Shown piece after piece: positions 1-9,304 of a DNA stretch of 64,000 nt. Positions within the stretch are counted from its first letter, which is position 1; every line of letters starts with the position of its first letter. Origin of the DNA: Natronorubrum thiooxidans (GTDB taxonomy: Archaea > Halobacteriota > Halobacteria > Halobacteriales > Natrialbaceae). The stretch spans positions 186,001 through 250,000 of the forward strand of contig NZ_FTNR01000001.1 of the NCBI RefSeq assembly GCF_900156475.1, in the 5' to 3' direction. The position numbers were made by a program, and so were the translations under genes. The notes beneath the pieces are model-generated. The model saw only the letters and a list, made by a program, of their open reading frames with translations. It had not been told where the DNA came from and made no database searches.

Positions 1-333
1 GGTCTCGGGGACGTATCCATCGAACGCTTCCGAGCCATACGTCGTTTCCATGTCGGTCGTCTCGAGATGGTCTTTGACGAGCACTGGAATGCCGTGAAGC
101 GGGCCGACGAACGTTCCCGATTCGCTGAATGTCCGATCGAGTTCGGCCGCCCGCTCCGTCGCCCCGTCGTTGACCGTGATGATCGAGTTGAGTTCGGGAC
201 CGTTGCGGTCGTAGGCGTCGATACGCTCGAGATACTGGTCGACGAGTGTCTCGCTCGTGAGCGTACCGGCCTCGAATGCGCGATGGATCTGTCCGATCGT
301 CGCCTCCTCGAGTCTGAAATCTATGCTTGTCAT
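1..333 (-). CDS. Amidase signature family protein, N-terminal part
   Basis: The reverse strand reads 111 codons from an ATG at 333 and is still open at the left edge, so the gene is cut by the window. The translation begins MTSIDFRLEEATIGQIHRAF and contains the LHGIPVLVKDHLETTDM block, where the Lys of the Ser-cisSer-Lys amidase triad lies. Established for the family: hydrolysis of amide bonds, or transamidation in GatA. The two active-site serines would lie beyond the edge. It sits 60 bp downstream of a second amidase on the same strand, so the two are probably co-transcribed. The substrate cannot be told. Confidence 0.85.
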   Translation of the reverse strand, partial: MTSIDFRLEEATIGQIHRAFEAGTLTSETLVDQYLERIDAYDRNGPELNSIITVNDGATERAAELDRTFSESGTFVGPLHGIPVLVKDHLETTDMETTYGSEAFDGYVPET

Positions 334-393
334 ACCCTTTCGTATTCGTGAGGAACGGGTATCAATCGTTCCCCGTGCTCGCTACCCTGCGGG

Positions 394-1917
394 CTACGAC
401 GATTCGACGTGCTGTTCGAACGCGTGTGCACTCGAGAGCACCGTCGCGTCGTCGAAGCGCTCGCCGATCAGCATCAGCCCGACTGGGAGCCCGTCCGACC
501 GGCCAGCAGGCACCGAGATCGCTGGGTGGCCGGTGATGTCGAACGGAGCCGTGTTGTGGAGCATGTTGAGCGCACGCTCGATCGCCTCGAGCCGCGAGAT
601 CGACGCGTCGACTTCGTGTGCGGTCTGGGGCGTCGTCGGCATCGCGAGCACGTCGACGTCTGTGAGTGCGTCGTCGTACCTTTCGGCCAGTTTCCGGCTG
701 AGGTTCTGTGCTTTCGCGTAGTAGTGCCCCCGGTACTCGTCGGCCATGTACTGGCCAAGCACGAGGGTGAATTTCAGCGTCGTCAGGTAGTCGTCGGCCT
801 GCGCACGCCGCGCCCGCCCGAACGCGTCGGCCAGCTGGGTGTCGTAGAACCCCTTGCCGTAGTGGCCGACACACTCGCCGTTGACCGTTGCGGCTGTCTC
901 CTCGAGAGCGATGGCGTTCCAGATCGTGAGCCCGTCGAGATGCATCGGGACCGAAACCTCCCGTACCGTCGCGCCGGCGTCTTCGAACGTCGCGAGCGCG
1001 TCGCGAACGGTTTCGTCGACGCCTGCCTCGCTGGTCTCCTGATCGAACCCCTCCGTGACGACGCCGACGGTCACGTTCGATGGATCGGCTGAAAGCGCTT
1101 CAGGATAATCGGTAGTGGGAACGGCCCCCTGCCGCGGATCGAGACCGTCCTCGCCGGCGATAACGTCCAAAACCCGTGCACAGTCTTCGACAGTTTCACA
1201 GATCGGCCCGGCGTGATCGAACGAGCGGCCAAGGCCGGCGATCCCGGTGTACGGCACCAGCCCGTGGGTTGGTTTGTGGCCAACGACGCCACTCCAGGAG
1301 GCCGGAATGCGGATCGAGCCGCCCTGATCGCCGCCGATAGCGACGTCGACGTCGCCGTTCCCGACAGCCGCAGCCGATCCCGACGAGGAACCGCCGGCGA
1401 TGTACTCCGAGTCGACGGGGTTCAACACCGGCCCCGTCGAAGAGAGTTCACCGCTGCCGGAGAAGGCCATATCCTCCATATTCAACTTGCCGGTGATCGT
1501 CGCGCCGGCCTCGAGGAGGCGCGTCACGATGGTTGCATCAGTCGACGGCACGTAGCCCTCGAAGAGCTTCGAGCCGAGGGTCAACTCGACGCCAGCCACA
1601 TTGACGGTGTCTTTGAGGCCGACATCGCAGTCTTCGAGTGGGCCGTCGTCTGCGCCCCGTACCTCGCATTTGGTGACGAACGCGTTGAGGGGGTCTTCGT
1701 CCGGTCCCGGTTTGTAGCCGGGATCGCGGTCGGTGTACTCGACTCGAGGCCGATAGTCCGGGAGTTCGTCCAACCGTTCGTAGCCGGCGAGCGTTTCGGC
1801 GATGATGGCTTCGAAGTCTTCGACTTCCGATTCGGTCAGATCGATGTGGTGGTGGGCCGCGTACTCCCGGATTTCCTCCGGTGTGGGCGGTTGCACGTTC
1901 GGTGGTGATCCTGGCAT
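394..1917 (-). CDS. Amidase (amidase signature family)
   Basis: A 507-residue protein, normal length for the amidase signature family. The catalytic triad is visible: Lys about 102 in VGLKDTVNVAG, the cis-Ser about 177 in AGGSSSGSAAA, and the nucleophile Ser about 201 in GGDQGGSIRIPA. The 24-residue spacing of the two serines is the family spacing. An acidic helical stretch of about 90 residues precedes the catalytic core. It is followed by a second amidase gene at the left edge, so this is a tandem pair. Substrate unknown; a GatA role is unlikely without gatB/gatC nearby. The ATG lies about 450 bp from the next annotated gene upstream. Confidence 0.88.
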   Translation of the reverse strand: MPGSPPNVQPPTPEEIREYAAHHHIDLTESEVEDFEAIIAETLAGYERLDELPDYRPRVEYTDRDPGYKPGPDEDPLNAFVTKCEVRGADDGPLEDCDVGLKDTVNVAGVELTLGSKLFEGYVPSTDATIVTRLLEAGATITGKLNMEDMAFSGSGELSSTGPVLNPVDSEYIAGGSSSGSAAAVGNGDVDVAIGGDQGGSIRIPASWSGVVGHKPTHGLVPYTGIAGLGRSFDHAGPICETVEDCARVLDVIAGEDGLDPRQGAVPTTDYPEALSADPSNVTVGVVTEGFDQETSEAGVDETVRDALATFEDAGATVREVSVPMHLDGLTIWNAIALEETAATVNGECVGHYGKGFYDTQLADAFGRARRAQADDYLTTLKFTLVLGQYMADEYRGHYYAKAQNLSRKLAERYDDALTDVDVLAMPTTPQTAHEVDASISRLEAIERALNMLHNTAPFDITGHPAISVPAGRSDGLPVGLMLIGERFDDATVLSSAHAFEQHVESS

Positions 1918-2162
1918 CAGTTCTGGTGGTTGCTAACAATAGACAAAAGCGTTCGCCAATAGTTCCGAGGGGCTGCTGTTGAATACTATCGTCGCCACTG
2001 AACGTCAGTGCACACCCAGTCGAACGACAGCGGTGCGCTCGGTGTGTAACCTCCTCCAGTTGTCTCTCCATGAGTACAGGTCCTGTGTTTTGAGCGTAGA
2101 ACCCACGGCCAGTATCGGAGTCAGTGTGAACGCTTATCAATAGTGAGGGTGTACTGACAGGT

Positions 2163-2324
2163 ATGGGCCGAAGTCTCTGGGACGTGTTTCTGTCGTCGTT
2201 CAGAACGAACGACCAAAACGCTGACGAAGGTGATGATCGCTTCGTCCCGTCTCCGCTGGATTTGTCGGTCCGATTTGCACACGGTGGAGCCGACAATGAC
2301 GTTCAACGGGAACTTCACTTCTAG
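2163..2324 (+). CDS. Possible small acidic protein, 53 aa
   Basis: An open frame of 54 codons begins at ATG 2163 and ends with TAG at 2324, inside an otherwise empty 450-bp gap. The product starts MGRSLWDVFLSSF, then runs into an Asp/Glu-rich middle and the tail DNDVQRELHF. Third codon positions are mostly G or C in the first half, as in neighbouring genes. An A/T-rich element (TTATCAATA) lies about 25 bp upstream and could be a promoter. No family recognised. Existence as a gene is uncertain. The flanking 1918-2162 stretch shows nothing else I can name. Confidence 0.35.
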   Translation: MGRSLWDVFLSSFRTNDQNADEGDDRFVPSPLDLSVRFAHGGADNDVQRELHF

Positions 2325-2367
2325 CAATCATTTTGAACGCCAAAACCGTCATCTCGATGACGGCGAG

Positions 2368-3060
2368 TCAGTCCGTCACGGAGACGCCACCGAAGGCGGC
2401 GAAACCGGTGACGACGAGGTCGACGCCGTCGTGGTCCTGTTCCCGACGTGGCCGATCGTCTGATGCCCCACCGAGGACGGGCAAGACGTCCAGTTGGACG
2501 TTCCACTCGCGAGGAACGATGATGTCCACACCGCCGAACAGCGCGGCGGCGTTGACCTGTGCCGGCCGCTCCTCGAGTGAGGTGTCACGGAGGTCGAGTT
2601 CGGTGCCGCCGAAGATGGCGGTCAGATCGGCCCCGCTGAAGGCTGTCGACGTGTTGCGCTTCTCGACACCACCGAACGCAGCGAACGCGGACGTGAGTGC
2701 GTCGTCGGTGGCGCGAACACGGGAACGGAACTGACCGAGGATGATCGAGAGTCCAAAGGCAATCACGAGCACCGGCCAGAAGACGACGACTTGGTCGACG
2801 GTCGCGTAGTCGAGCGCGATCAGTTGGCCTGCGCCGGCGACACCGATCAGCACGACCGGGCCGACGATGTTTCGAAAGCGACTCTGGACAAGCGCCCAGA
2901 CGCCGACGAGCACGAACAGCGACGGGACGTACAGCAAAGCGTCCTGCGTCGAGAGAACGCCGGTCGTCTCGAGCAAGAGCAACACGCCGACCAGAATCAC
3001 GAGCGCACCGAAGAGGAGTTGGCTGGTAGGCAGTCGGCGTGAAGATGTTGTTGTCGCCAT
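2368..3060 (-). CDS. LiaF-like membrane protein
   Basis: 230 residues. The N-terminal half has four hydrophobic segments (about residues 14-32, 40-58, 66-82 and 88-107) with short loops, as in LiaI/LiaF-type membrane regions. The C-terminal half repeats the AFGGVE / IFGGTELDLRD / LFGGVDIIVP pattern typical of the LiaF C-terminal (cell-wall-active antibiotic response) domain, a beta structure built of FGG turns. In Bacillus LiaF modulates an envelope-stress kinase; no LiaS/LiaR partner is visible here, so the role in this archaeon is open. Stands alone, divergent from the gene at 3179. Confidence 0.7.
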   Translation of the reverse strand: MATTTSSRRLPTSQLLFGALVILVGVLLLLETTGVLSTQDALLYVPSLFVLVGVWALVQSRFRNIVGPVVLIGVAGAGQLIALDYATVDQVVVFWPVLVIAFGLSIILGQFRSRVRATDDALTSAFAAFGGVEKRNTSTAFSGADLTAIFGGTELDLRDTSLEERPAQVNAAALFGGVDIIVPREWNVQLDVLPVLGGASDDRPRREQDHDGVDLVVTGFAAFGGVSVTD

Positions 3061-3178
3061 ACTGACAGCTACGACAACGATTCATATAGCTATGCTGTCT
3101 CCAGCGGCACACGACAGACGGGGCCGACTGCGGCCGTCGGTCGAATCGTTTTCCTGCCGGGCACGCGTTCGGTCGGGT

Positions 3179-3463
3179 ATGGCAGAACTCAACCCGATCG
3201 GCAAGCGAATTCACCACATCTCACCCGATCCCGTTCGGCTGACGCTTGAGGACGGCACCGAGGCAGTCTTTCACATCTCCGGCGCGGAGTTCTTCCAGCA
3301 GGAGTTTCAGGCCGAGGGCACTCGAGACGACGACGAAGCGACGTACCGGTTCGTCTCGAGTGCGGATAACGATGCGATTCTCGTCGGCCGACAGGGCCTC
3401 GATGAAGATGGGTGGTCGATGATCGGCGAGGTCGTCGCGGTAGAACCTGCCGAGTCGAACTGA
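3179..3463 (+). CDS. Conserved small acidic protein, 94 aa
   Basis: Start chosen at ATG 3179 (MAELNPIGKRIHHISPDPVR) because the open frame further upstream overlaps the promoter side of the divergent gene and reads as Arg-rich non-coding sequence. The product is acidic with alternating short strands, for example PVRLTLEDGTEAVFHISG and NDAILVGRQGLDEDGWSMIG, resembling a small beta-barrel. No catalytic motif and no membrane segment. I do not recognise a named function. It ends 370 bp before the PEP carboxylase gene and is probably monocistronic. Confidence 0.75.
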   Translation: MAELNPIGKRIHHISPDPVRLTLEDGTEAVFHISGAEFFQQEFQAEGTRDDDEATYRFVSSADNDAILVGRQGLDEDGWSMIGEVVAVEPAESN

Positions 3464-3710
3464 AAGCAAGCATCCGTAGAGCGGGCAGTGCGCGCGAGCG
3501 GTTTTGCGACGCTGCTGGGCCACTCAGTGGGTGATATCGACACTGATCGATAACAAAAACACTGATTAATAATACTGAAAGTAACTGCCGCTATCAAAAC
3601 ACGGTCTCCTGAAACACAGGCACTGATCGTGGCAACCGTTCGCTCCTGTCGATTTCCTACCGAAGACGGGCACGAAATGCGCTATCCCCGAACTGCGCCG
3701 CAACGCTTGA

Positions 3711-3731
3711 ATAGCGGTTATCGAACGCTAT
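3711..3731. promoter_or_regulatory. Inverted repeat in the ppc upstream region
   Basis: The 370-bp gap 3464-3834 before ppc is A/T-rich and holds no convincing gene. It contains the arms ATAGCG (3711-3716) and CGCTAT (3726-3731) separated by 9 bp. A further CGCTAT-type half occurs at about 3680. The repeat is about 104 bp upstream of the chosen ppc start. A regulatory role is inferred only from position and symmetry. Confidence 0.3.
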
Positions 3732-3834
3732 CTTCATTTTTACTCTACCACCAGTAACTATCACGAACGAAAATGCAGTACCGTGTGACCGATCGACATG
3801 GGGATTTTTGTTCTCGAACACGTACGGCTGGGAA

Positions 3835-6543
3835 ATGACACTGCATAACAGGGACGTTCGACAGGACGTCCGTGAGCTGGGTGCATTGCTCGGAGATGTC
3901 CTCGAGGAACAGACTTCTCGACGAGCATTCAGGACGGTCGAGTCGTGTCGACGGGACGCGATCGACTACCGGTCGGGCGAACTCGACTCTCGCCAACCGC
4001 TGATCTCCGATCTGCAGGGGCTGTCGCCGAACCAACAGCGGATCGTCGCCCGTGCGTTTACGACCTACTTCGAACTGATCAATCTCGCCGAGGAGCGCGA
4101 ACGGGTCCGCACGATCCGAACTGGCTCACAGGACGGCACCCTCGAGGACAGCCTCGAGACGGCAGCCGCGGAACTGGGCGATAGCGACGTCGACACCGTC
4201 AGGCAGGTACTCGACGATGTCCTGATCGAGCCGACGTTCACCGCCCATCCCACGGAAGCCCGGCGTAAGACGGTCAAATCGAAGCTGCGAACCATCTCGA
4301 CACAACTCGAGACGTTAGACGAACGACTGCTGACGGACAAAGAGGAAGGCCAGGTCTGGCGGGACGTCGACGCCGAGGTGACGAGTCTCTGGCAGACACC
4401 ACAGGTTCGCAATCGCCAGCCCGAACCCGAAGACGAGGCCCGAAACGTCCAGTGGTACCTCGAGAACACGCTGTTCGACGTCGTTGGTGAGGTCTACGAC
4501 GAACTCGCCGATGCGATCGATGCGGAGATCGAAGACGACCTCGAGATTCCGAAGCTCTTCGAGTTCCGCTCGTGGGCGGGGAGCGACCGGGACGGCAACC
4601 CCTACGTGACACCCGAGGTAACGGCGAATACGCTTGAGCAACAACGTGCGGTCATCCTTGAAAAGTACCGAGACCAGCTCAAGCGCCTGTCGGGCGTCCT
4701 GAGCCAGGATGGGAGTCGGATCAACGCCGGCGGGGCGTTCGAAGTCTCACTCGAGGAAGACCGAGAGCGGCTGCCCGGCAGCGCTCGGATCGCCGAAGAG
4801 CGCTATCCCGGTGAGCCCTACCGCCAGAAGCTCAAGCTGATGCGAGAGCGCCTCGAGCGTGTCGGTGATATCCGGCCCGGCGGCTACGAGGACGTCGACG
4901 AACTGCTTGCCGACCTCGAGGCGATTGCCGAGAGTCTGCGGACCAACGGGGCGGAAACCGTCGTCGAAGCCCACGTCGACCCGATTCGGCGACAGGTCGC
5001 CACGTTCGGCTTCTCGCTTGCGAGTCTGGACTTACGCGAACACCAGCAAAACCACACCGACGCCATCGCCGCCGCCCTCGAACGCGAGGGAATCGACTAT
5101 CACGCCCTTTCGGAGGACGAACGGACCGAGTTACTCACCGACGCAATCCTGCAGGACGGCCGTCTCATCGACTGTGCCGACACCGAGGACCTCTCTGCGG
5201 AGTCCGCTCGAGTCCTCGAACTGTTCGACAACCTCGGTGACTGGCAAGCCGAGTACGGCGTCGAAGCCATCGACACGTACTGTATCTCGATGACTGACGA
5301 GCCGAGTCACGTCCTCGAAGTGCTCTTTCTCGCCGATCAGGCCGGTGTCGTCTCCCTGCCCGAACACTGCGGGCTCGACATCGTCCCGCTGCTCGAGACC
5401 GAGTACGCTCTCTCTGGAGCGCGACGGATCATGGGCACGCTGTTCGAGAACGAGGCCTACAAACAGGCCCTCGAGGCCCGCGGGCGGACCCAGGAGATCA
5501 TGCTCGGCTACTCGGACTCGAACAAGGAAAACGGCTTCCTCGCGGCGAACTGGTCGCTGTACAAGAACCAGCGCCGACTGGGTGAGATCTGTTCCGATTA
5601 CGACGTGACGATGCGGCTGTTCCACGGCCGTGGCGGGTCGATCTCTCGCGGTGGTGGGCCGATGAACGAAGCGCTGCTGGCGCTGCCCAACAGCACGGTG
5701 ACGGGACAGGTCAAGTTCACCGAACAGGGCGAAGCGATCGCCGAGAAGTACGCCAACCCGCGGATCGCCGAACGGAACATCGAGCAGATGTTGAACGCTC
5801 AGCTTCGGGCGCGCCTGCACGCGAAAGACCAGCCAGAAGAGGAAATCCGCGAGGAGTGGATCGACGCCATGGAGACCATGGCCGACGCCGCACGCCAGGA
5901 GTACCGTGACCTCTTAGAGAGTGATGGCTTCGTCCAGTACTTCGAGCAGGCGACGCCGATTACGGTCATCGAGGACCTCGACCTCGGCTCACGGCCCGCC
6001 TCGAGAAGCGGCGAGCGAACCGTCGAGGACCTGCGGGCGATCCCATGGGTGTTCTCGTGGACCCAGTCGCGGTGTATCCTGCCCGGCTGGTATGCCCTCG
6101 CGACGGGGATCAACGCCTATCTCGAGGGCGATGAGCCGGGAGACGACGGCGGCTCGATGGAGACCCTGCGAGAAATGTACGACGAGTGGTCGTTCTTCCG
6201 GACGACGCTGGACAACGCTGCCCTCTCGCTGTCCCGGACTGAACTCGAGATCGCCGAACGGTACGCGGCGTTGGCGGATGACGATCTTCGAGCCACGTTC
6301 TTCCCACGGGTAAGCGAGGAGTACGAACGGGCGACGGAGCTGATCACCGAGATCGGGCAGCGAGACCAACTGCACACGCGTGATTGGCTCGGCGAGAACC
6401 TCGAGCGGCGCAACCCCTACGTCGACCCGTTGAACCTGTTGCAGGTCTACCTGCTCGATCAAACCCATCGAACGGACATCGAAGAACGAACGCTTCGGCT
6501 GACGGTCAAGGGAGTCGCCGCTGGCATGAAGAACACGGGATAA
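3835..6543 (+). CDS. ppc: Phosphoenolpyruvate carboxylase
   Basis: About 902 residues, full length for the bacterial-type enzyme. It adds bicarbonate to PEP to give oxaloacetate and Pi, refilling the TCA cycle in the cytoplasm. Visible motifs: TAHPTEARRKTVKSK with the catalytic His about 138, FRSWAGSDRDGNPYVTPEVT, GYSDSNKENGFLAAN, the glycine-rich loop FHGRGGSISRGGGP, TEQGEAIAEKYANP, and the characteristic Asn-Thr-Gly C-terminus that reaches the active site. ATG 3835 (MTLHNRDVRQD) is preferred over an in-frame TTG 27 bp upstream. Convergent with the zinc protein downstream. With the malic enzyme at 27-29 kb the cell has both directions of C3/C4 interconversion. Confidence 0.97.
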   Translation: MTLHNRDVRQDVRELGALLGDVLEEQTSRRAFRTVESCRRDAIDYRSGELDSRQPLISDLQGLSPNQQRIVARAFTTYFELINLAEERERVRTIRTGSQDGTLEDSLETAAAELGDSDVDTVRQVLDDVLIEPTFTAHPTEARRKTVKSKLRTISTQLETLDERLLTDKEEGQVWRDVDAEVTSLWQTPQVRNRQPEPEDEARNVQWYLENTLFDVVGEVYDELADAIDAEIEDDLEIPKLFEFRSWAGSDRDGNPYVTPEVTANTLEQQRAVILEKYRDQLKRLSGVLSQDGSRINAGGAFEVSLEEDRERLPGSARIAEERYPGEPYRQKLKLMRERLERVGDIRPGGYEDVDELLADLEAIAESLRTNGAETVVEAHVDPIRRQVATFGFSLASLDLREHQQNHTDAIAAALEREGIDYHALSEDERTELLTDAILQDGRLIDCADTEDLSAESARVLELFDNLGDWQAEYGVEAIDTYCISMTDEPSHVLEVLFLADQAGVVSLPEHCGLDIVPLLETEYALSGARRIMGTLFENEAYKQALEARGRTQEIMLGYSDSNKENGFLAANWSLYKNQRRLGEICSDYDVTMRLFHGRGGSISRGGGPMNEALLALPNSTVTGQVKFTEQGEAIAEKYANPRIAERNIEQMLNAQLRARLHAKDQPEEEIREEWIDAMETMADAARQEYRDLLESDGFVQYFEQATPITVIEDLDLGSRPASRSGERTVEDLRAIPWVFSWTQSRCILPGWYALATGINAYLEGDEPGDDGGSMETLREMYDEWSFFRTTLDNAALSLSRTELEIAERYAALADDDLRATFFPRVSEEYERATELITEIGQRDQLHTRDWLGENLERRNPYVDPLNLLQVYLLDQTHRTDIEERTLRLTVKGVAAGMKNTG

Positions 6544-6582
6544 TCGGCGGTCATCGCCCGAGTCGCACGCCGATGGGAACGG

Positions 6583-7125
6583 TTAGCGACTCTGTTCGTC
6601 GCCGTCGGTGTCGTATCGTTCCGCGGCCGACTCGAACCCCAGTTCCGCATGTTCGCGTCCCCGGCGCTGTTCGAGGGCGGCGATCGCCTCCGGATCGCGA
6701 GCCGCGTCGTCGGTGATCCGCGCCCACGAGGTGTGGACCTTCGCGTGACACCACCGGCAGAGATAGACCGTAATCTCGTGGCTCAGTTGTGCCCCGTCGC
6801 GGGCATAGGAGAGGTGGTGTTCCTCGAGCAGCGAGCGCTCGTCGTCGTGGGCCAGCCGCTTTTCCTCGAGGCCACAGCGGACGCACTCACGCTCCCGGTT
6901 GCGCGAGCGAAAATGGGGACAGCCCGCCCACGTGTCGTCGGTTTCCGGGTTGACGACGGGACAGGCATACTCCTCGTCGGCGCGCTCGCGGGCGAACTCG
7001 GGGTCGTGGCTGTAGTGCTCGAGGGCGTACCGACACTGACCCTCGCCGGTGAGATGGTCACAGAGGCCCGCGAACTCGTAGGGGTCGTCGACACCGACCG
7101 AGGTTCCCTGTGGCGTTTTTTCCAT
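6583..7125 (-). CDS. HNH-like zinc-binding protein
   Basis: 180 acidic residues rich in Cys and His. The C-terminal half carries CVRCG, then EEHHLSYARDG, then YLCRWCHAKVH, the arrangement of a treble-clef HNH nuclease fold (two CxxC knuckles around an HH pair). An N-terminal third adds further cysteines (CDHLTGEGQCRYA, YACPVV, AGCPHF), which suggests another metal site. Conserved among haloarchaea as an uncharacterised family as far as I recall. Nuclease activity is only inferred; no partner genes are present. Tail-to-tail with ppc, with 39 bp between the stop codons. Confidence 0.65.
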   Translation of the reverse strand: MEKTPQGTSVGVDDPYEFAGLCDHLTGEGQCRYALEHYSHDPEFARERADEEYACPVVNPETDDTWAGCPHFRSRNRERECVRCGLEEKRLAHDDERSLLEEHHLSYARDGAQLSHEITVYLCRWCHAKVHTSWARITDDAARDPEAIAALEQRRGREHAELGFESAAERYDTDGDEQSR

Positions 7126-7304
7126 GTGCGGTTGCCTTCCATTGGGGAGGCCAGTAATTGAATCCCATGGGCGTCATCCGGACGGTTGGCCGTCACGGCG
7201 TTGCTCGGACGATGAGTCGATGAGCCTGCGCTACCGTAGCACTCCGTCAGTTCACATTCCATTGCACGACAGCCCTGCGATGGGTGCCTCCATCGGGTCA
7301 GTTG

Positions 7305-8102
7305 TTACTGCTGTGGTTCAGTTGAGAGTTGCCGTCCTTTCCTCGCGAGTTCTTCGTTCGCATTCGCGACTCGCGTGAACCGATCAGAGAGGTGGACGAC
7401 TTCGATGTCGGACTCATAACGAACGAGCCCCTCTGTTTCCAGTTTGGGAAGTCGGACGTGTGCGAGATCAACATATACCTCGGTTTGATCCGTGTTTTCT
7501 ACCGCCGCGATCCGCTCGACAAGCGTTTCAAGTCCGAGTGGCTCTTCTGCCATCGAAAGGAGCCGAAGCACGGTCCACGAGCGTGTATCCACCACGAGTT
7601 CTGCCAGTAGCTGCGCATCCTGCGAGAGTGGTTCGTTTCCCATGTCAATGATCTGTCGTTCATCAACAGTTCCGATTGCCGTAGCGGAGTGATGCCGCTC
7701 GTTCAAAATTGCTGTGTATAATGAAACGACGGTTCCACCGAGCACTCCGAGAATCACTAACTCCCCGGGTTCGATGAATGTTCCACCACCAACTCGTTCG
7801 GCGATGATGTAGCCGATGAGAAGTGCTCCGGCAACGCCACCACCGACGAGACACCACGTAGCGATACGCCAGCTATCCGAACGGCTCAACTGTTGTGTTG
7901 CCACCCAGTACCCGCCATACACGATGGAAGCAGCTGGAATACTAACGAGCGCAACTTCGAACATCCAGACAGGTACCGGCTCAGGATGGGCGAACACGTA
8001 TCCGATTCCGGTGGCCCCCAGTAGGACACCAATAGCAGTGACAAGCCACGACGGGGCGTCATACTGCGTAATTGCATGCTTTAGTGTGAGTGTGAGCCTC
8101 AT
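7305..8102 (-). CDS. Membrane protein with C-terminal winged-helix domain
   Basis: 265 residues. Four hydrophobic segments lie in roughly residues 18-37, 46-66, 82-104 and 113-131. The soluble C-terminus (about 165-255) has the DTRSWTVLRLLSMAEEPLGL ... VYVDLAHVRLPKLETEGLV pattern of the haloarchaeal winged-helix family (DUF7344-like): an HTH followed by a wing. Probably a membrane-tethered DNA-binding or protein-binding regulator; ligand and target are unknown. Upstream gap 7126-7304 shows no gene. Divergent from the DUF192 gene, with 135 bp between the starts. Confidence 0.7.
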   Translation of the reverse strand: MRLTLTLKHAITQYDAPSWLVTAIGVLLGATGIGYVFAHPEPVPVWMFEVALVSIPAASIVYGGYWVATQQLSRSDSWRIATWCLVGGGVAGALLIGYIIAERVGGGTFIEPGELVILGVLGGTVVSLYTAILNERHHSATAIGTVDERQIIDMGNEPLSQDAQLLAELVVDTRSWTVLRLLSMAEEPLGLETLVERIAAVENTDQTEVYVDLAHVRLPKLETEGLVRYESDIEVVHLSDRFTRVANANEELARKGRQLSTEPQQ

Positions 8103-8237
8103 GGGTTCAACGGGTGCTCTAGTCTCAGAACCTATGAACTTTTCTTGAATCTATGAGAGAGAGTTGTCTCTAATTTCAACAGCGGTGCCTCGAGCCCGTC
8201 GAGAAGACTTTTGCCACCCGCCTCCCGACTCGAGGAC

Positions 8238-8630
8238 GTGCGGCTGGTTCAGTATTCGACACCCGACAGCGAGATGGGTCCGCAAACGGAGGGCAACGGC
8301 ACTGTCCAGCGCGACGTCGTGGCGACGGACGTCGACCTCGCGGCGTCGATCCTGAGTCAGGCCCGCGGGCTGATGTTCCGTCGGTCGATCCCCGACGACT
8401 ACGCGCTCGCGTTCCGGTTCGACACCACCAAAACCCGTGACGTCCACATGCTGTTCGTCTTCGTCCCCATCGACGCGGTCTGGGTCGTCGACGACGTCGT
8501 CCAGCGCGTCGAGCGGCTCTGGCCGTGGCGGAGCTTCGAACGCGAGCGGTGTGACCTGCTCGTGGAACTCCCTGCCGGCGCTGGAGCCGCGATCGAGCCC
8601 GGGGATCGGCTCGTCCTCGAGTCGCCCTAA
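8238..8630 (+). CDS. DUF192 family protein
   Basis: 130 residues from a GTG start at 8238 (reads VRLVQYSTPDSEMGP). The frame is open further up from a TTG at 8211, but the GTG gives the length and N-terminus I expect in the family. Family hallmarks: LSQARGLMFRRSIPDDYALA, then KTRDVHMLFVFVPIDAVWV, then ELPAGAGAAIEPGD. DUF192 proteins are small beta folds of unknown biochemical role; the haloarchaeal form here has no signal peptide. Tail-to-tail with the phosphoribosyltransferase, with 5 bp between the stop codons. Confidence 0.8.
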   Translation: MRLVQYSTPDSEMGPQTEGNGTVQRDVVATDVDLAASILSQARGLMFRRSIPDDYALAFRFDTTKTRDVHMLFVFVPIDAVWVVDDVVQRVERLWPWRSFERERCDLLVELPAGAGAAIEPGDRLVLESP

Positions 8631-8635
8631 AAGCG

Positions 8636-9196
8636 TTATTCGAGGACCTCGAGTCGGCCGTCTCGAACGCGGACGTCGAGCAGACTGGTCACATCTCGGG
8701 AGATGTCCGCGTGATCGGCGTCGACACGCCGGAGCACGACCACGATGTCGACGAGTTCGGCTTCGACGGTCTCGAGGGCGTCACAGACGGCCTCGATCGT
8801 GCCGCCCGAGGAGAGGACGTCGTCGACCAGCAGGACGCGATCGCCTGCGTCGACACCATTGAGGTAGAGTTCGCTCTCGCCGTAGCTAGTCTCCTTATGG
8901 ACTGCGACCTCCTCTGGAAAATCATAGGATCGCTTGCGGACGACGACCAGTGGCACGTCGGTCGCGATCGATAGCGCTGTCCCGTGGTGAATGCCCATCG
9001 CTTCCGGCGCGACGATCTTGTCGACGGCCTCGAGGTCGACGCGCTCGCTGATGCCATCGGCGATCGCACGCAACACTGCCGGCTCGACCGGCGGAATCCC
9101 ATCGGTGACACCGTGAACGAAGTACTCGTAGCCGTCCCGGTCGACGACGGGGGCCTGTCGAAGCGATCGCGCGAGCGGCTCCAGGGTTTGGTCCAT
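8636..9196 (-). CDS. hpt: Purine phosphoribosyltransferase (HGPRTase-like)
   Basis: 186 residues of the type I phosphoribosyltransferase fold. The PRPP-binding loop is VLLVDDVLSSGGT at about residues 121-133; PEAMGIHHGTAL and VRKRSYDFPEE form the preceding part of the active site. Such enzymes salvage hypoxanthine/guanine or adenine with PRPP in the cytoplasm. Haloarchaeal members are annotated HGPRTase-like or adenine phosphoribosyltransferase-like, and base specificity cannot be read from sequence alone. Divergent from the leuA leader region. Confidence 0.85.
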   Translation of the reverse strand: MDQTLEPLARSLRQAPVVDRDGYEYFVHGVTDGIPPVEPAVLRAIADGISERVDLEAVDKIVAPEAMGIHHGTALSIATDVPLVVVRKRSYDFPEEVAVHKETSYGESELYLNGVDAGDRVLLVDDVLSSGGTIEAVCDALETVEAELVDIVVVLRRVDADHADISRDVTSLLDVRVRDGRLEVLE

Positions 9197-9304
9197 ACTC
9201 GAGTCGTGCTACGCGGGGGAGATGAAAGGTCGTTCCGGTGGGAACCGGTCGCGCTCACTGTTGATACGGTCGTGAGGACGGGACCGTGCATCGGGACCGG
9301 CGGA

